Source: Methanocorpusculum sp. (lineage in GTDB: Archaea > Halobacteriota > Methanomicrobia > Methanomicrobiales > Methanocorpusculaceae). Taken from it: a stretch of DNA of 5,526 nucleotides. Below, in pieces: positions 5,308 through 5,526 of this stretch. The notes below the pieces were generated by a model. That model did not search any database. It was not told where the DNA came from and was given only the letters and a program-made list of their open reading frames with translations. The stretch covers positions 1 to 5,526 of the forward strand of contig JAFZFW010000140.1 in assembly GCA_017555685.1 (NCBI GenBank), written 5' to 3'. Within the stretch, counting starts at the first letter, position 1. Each line of letters begins with the position of its first letter. The position numbers and the translations under genes were made by a program.

Positions 5308-5526
5308 TTATTTTGTGCCGAAGATTCTGTCTCCGGCGTCTCCCAGTCCCGGGACGATGTAGCAGTTTTCGTTCAGACACTCGTCAACTGCTGCGACGAA
5401 GATGTCGACATCCGGGTGTGCGTCCTGCAGGACTTTGATTCCTTCCGGTGCAGCGACTAAGCACATGAAGCGGATACTTTTACATCCGCGCTGTTTTAAG
5501 AAGTCAAGTGCTGCTACTGCACTTCC
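5308..5526 (-). CDS. upp: Uracil phosphoribosyltransferase, C-terminal part (gene continues past right edge)
   Basis: The enzyme makes UMP and pyrophosphate from uracil and PRPP, the salvage step that follows uracil import. The last 72 residues are present. The fragment begins with GSA, the end of the PRPP-binding loop (family pattern TGGSA). It continues with the strand and helix [20 protein letters not shown], then [15 protein letters not shown]. It closes with [17 protein letters not shown], the uracil-binding C-terminus characteristic of the family. The TAA is at 5308-5310. The N-terminus and most of the active site lie beyond the window. The gene is on the same strand as uraA and 130 bp upstream of it, so the two form a salvage pair. 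The separate uraA promoter means they need not share a transcript. Confidence 0.93.
   Translation of the reverse strand, partial: GSAVAALDFLKQRGCKSIRFMCLVAAPEGIKVLQDAHPDVDIFVAAVDECLNENCYIVPGLGDAGDRIFGTK

Overview
This window looks like an ordinary chromosomal segment of a methanogenic archaeon, most likely Methanomicrobiales and possibly Methanocorpusculum-like. The reasons are TATA-type promoters about 30 nt before start codons with no Shine-Dalgarno sequence, oligo-T termination tracts, and a secreted binding protein with a C-terminal Pro-x-Phe-Gly / hydrophobic helix / Arg-Arg tail of the kind seen on archaeal surface proteins. The lineage is an inference from style and recognition, not from a search. 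There is no tRNA, rRNA, CRISPR array, insertion sequence or prophage.

Layout. The left edge holds the last 42 codons of an unrecognised plus-strand gene (2-130). A 159 bp intergenic region follows, with a hairpin, a T8 tract and a promoter. Next come two plus-strand genes: a secreted, membrane-anchored substrate-binding protein of the iron/cobalamin ABC-importer type (290-1453) and a HAD-superfamily phosphatase (1479-2108). The minus strand then carries the rest, in transcription order from the right edge: the 3' end of uracil phosphoribosyltransferase upp (5308-5526), the uracil permease uraA (3918-5177), an ACT-domain prephenate dehydratase pheA (2911-3861) and an SDR oxidoreductase (2109-2867). 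The HAD and SDR genes converge with their stop codons directly abutting.

How the genes work together. UraA imports uracil and Upp converts it with PRPP to UMP, so the right end is a pyrimidine-salvage pair. PheA makes phenylpyruvate for phenylalanine synthesis and probably senses phenylalanine through its ACT domain. The SDR and HAD enzymes have clear folds and catalytic residues but no assignable substrate. The binding protein has no permease or ATPase beside it in the window, so its transporter must be encoded elsewhere or beyond the left edge. UraA, PheA and SDR are each preceded by a TATA-like element, so they may be separate transcripts rather than one operon.

I found no clearly new multi-gene system. 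The most interesting signals are regulatory: a long inverted repeat centred on the uraA TATA box, a hairpin with the pheA stop codon in its loop directly next to the SDR promoter, and a constant TATA-to-ATG spacing that predicts leaderless mRNAs. At protein level, PheA resembles the C-terminal part of bacterial chorismate mutase-prephenate dehydratases with only a short N-terminal remnant.
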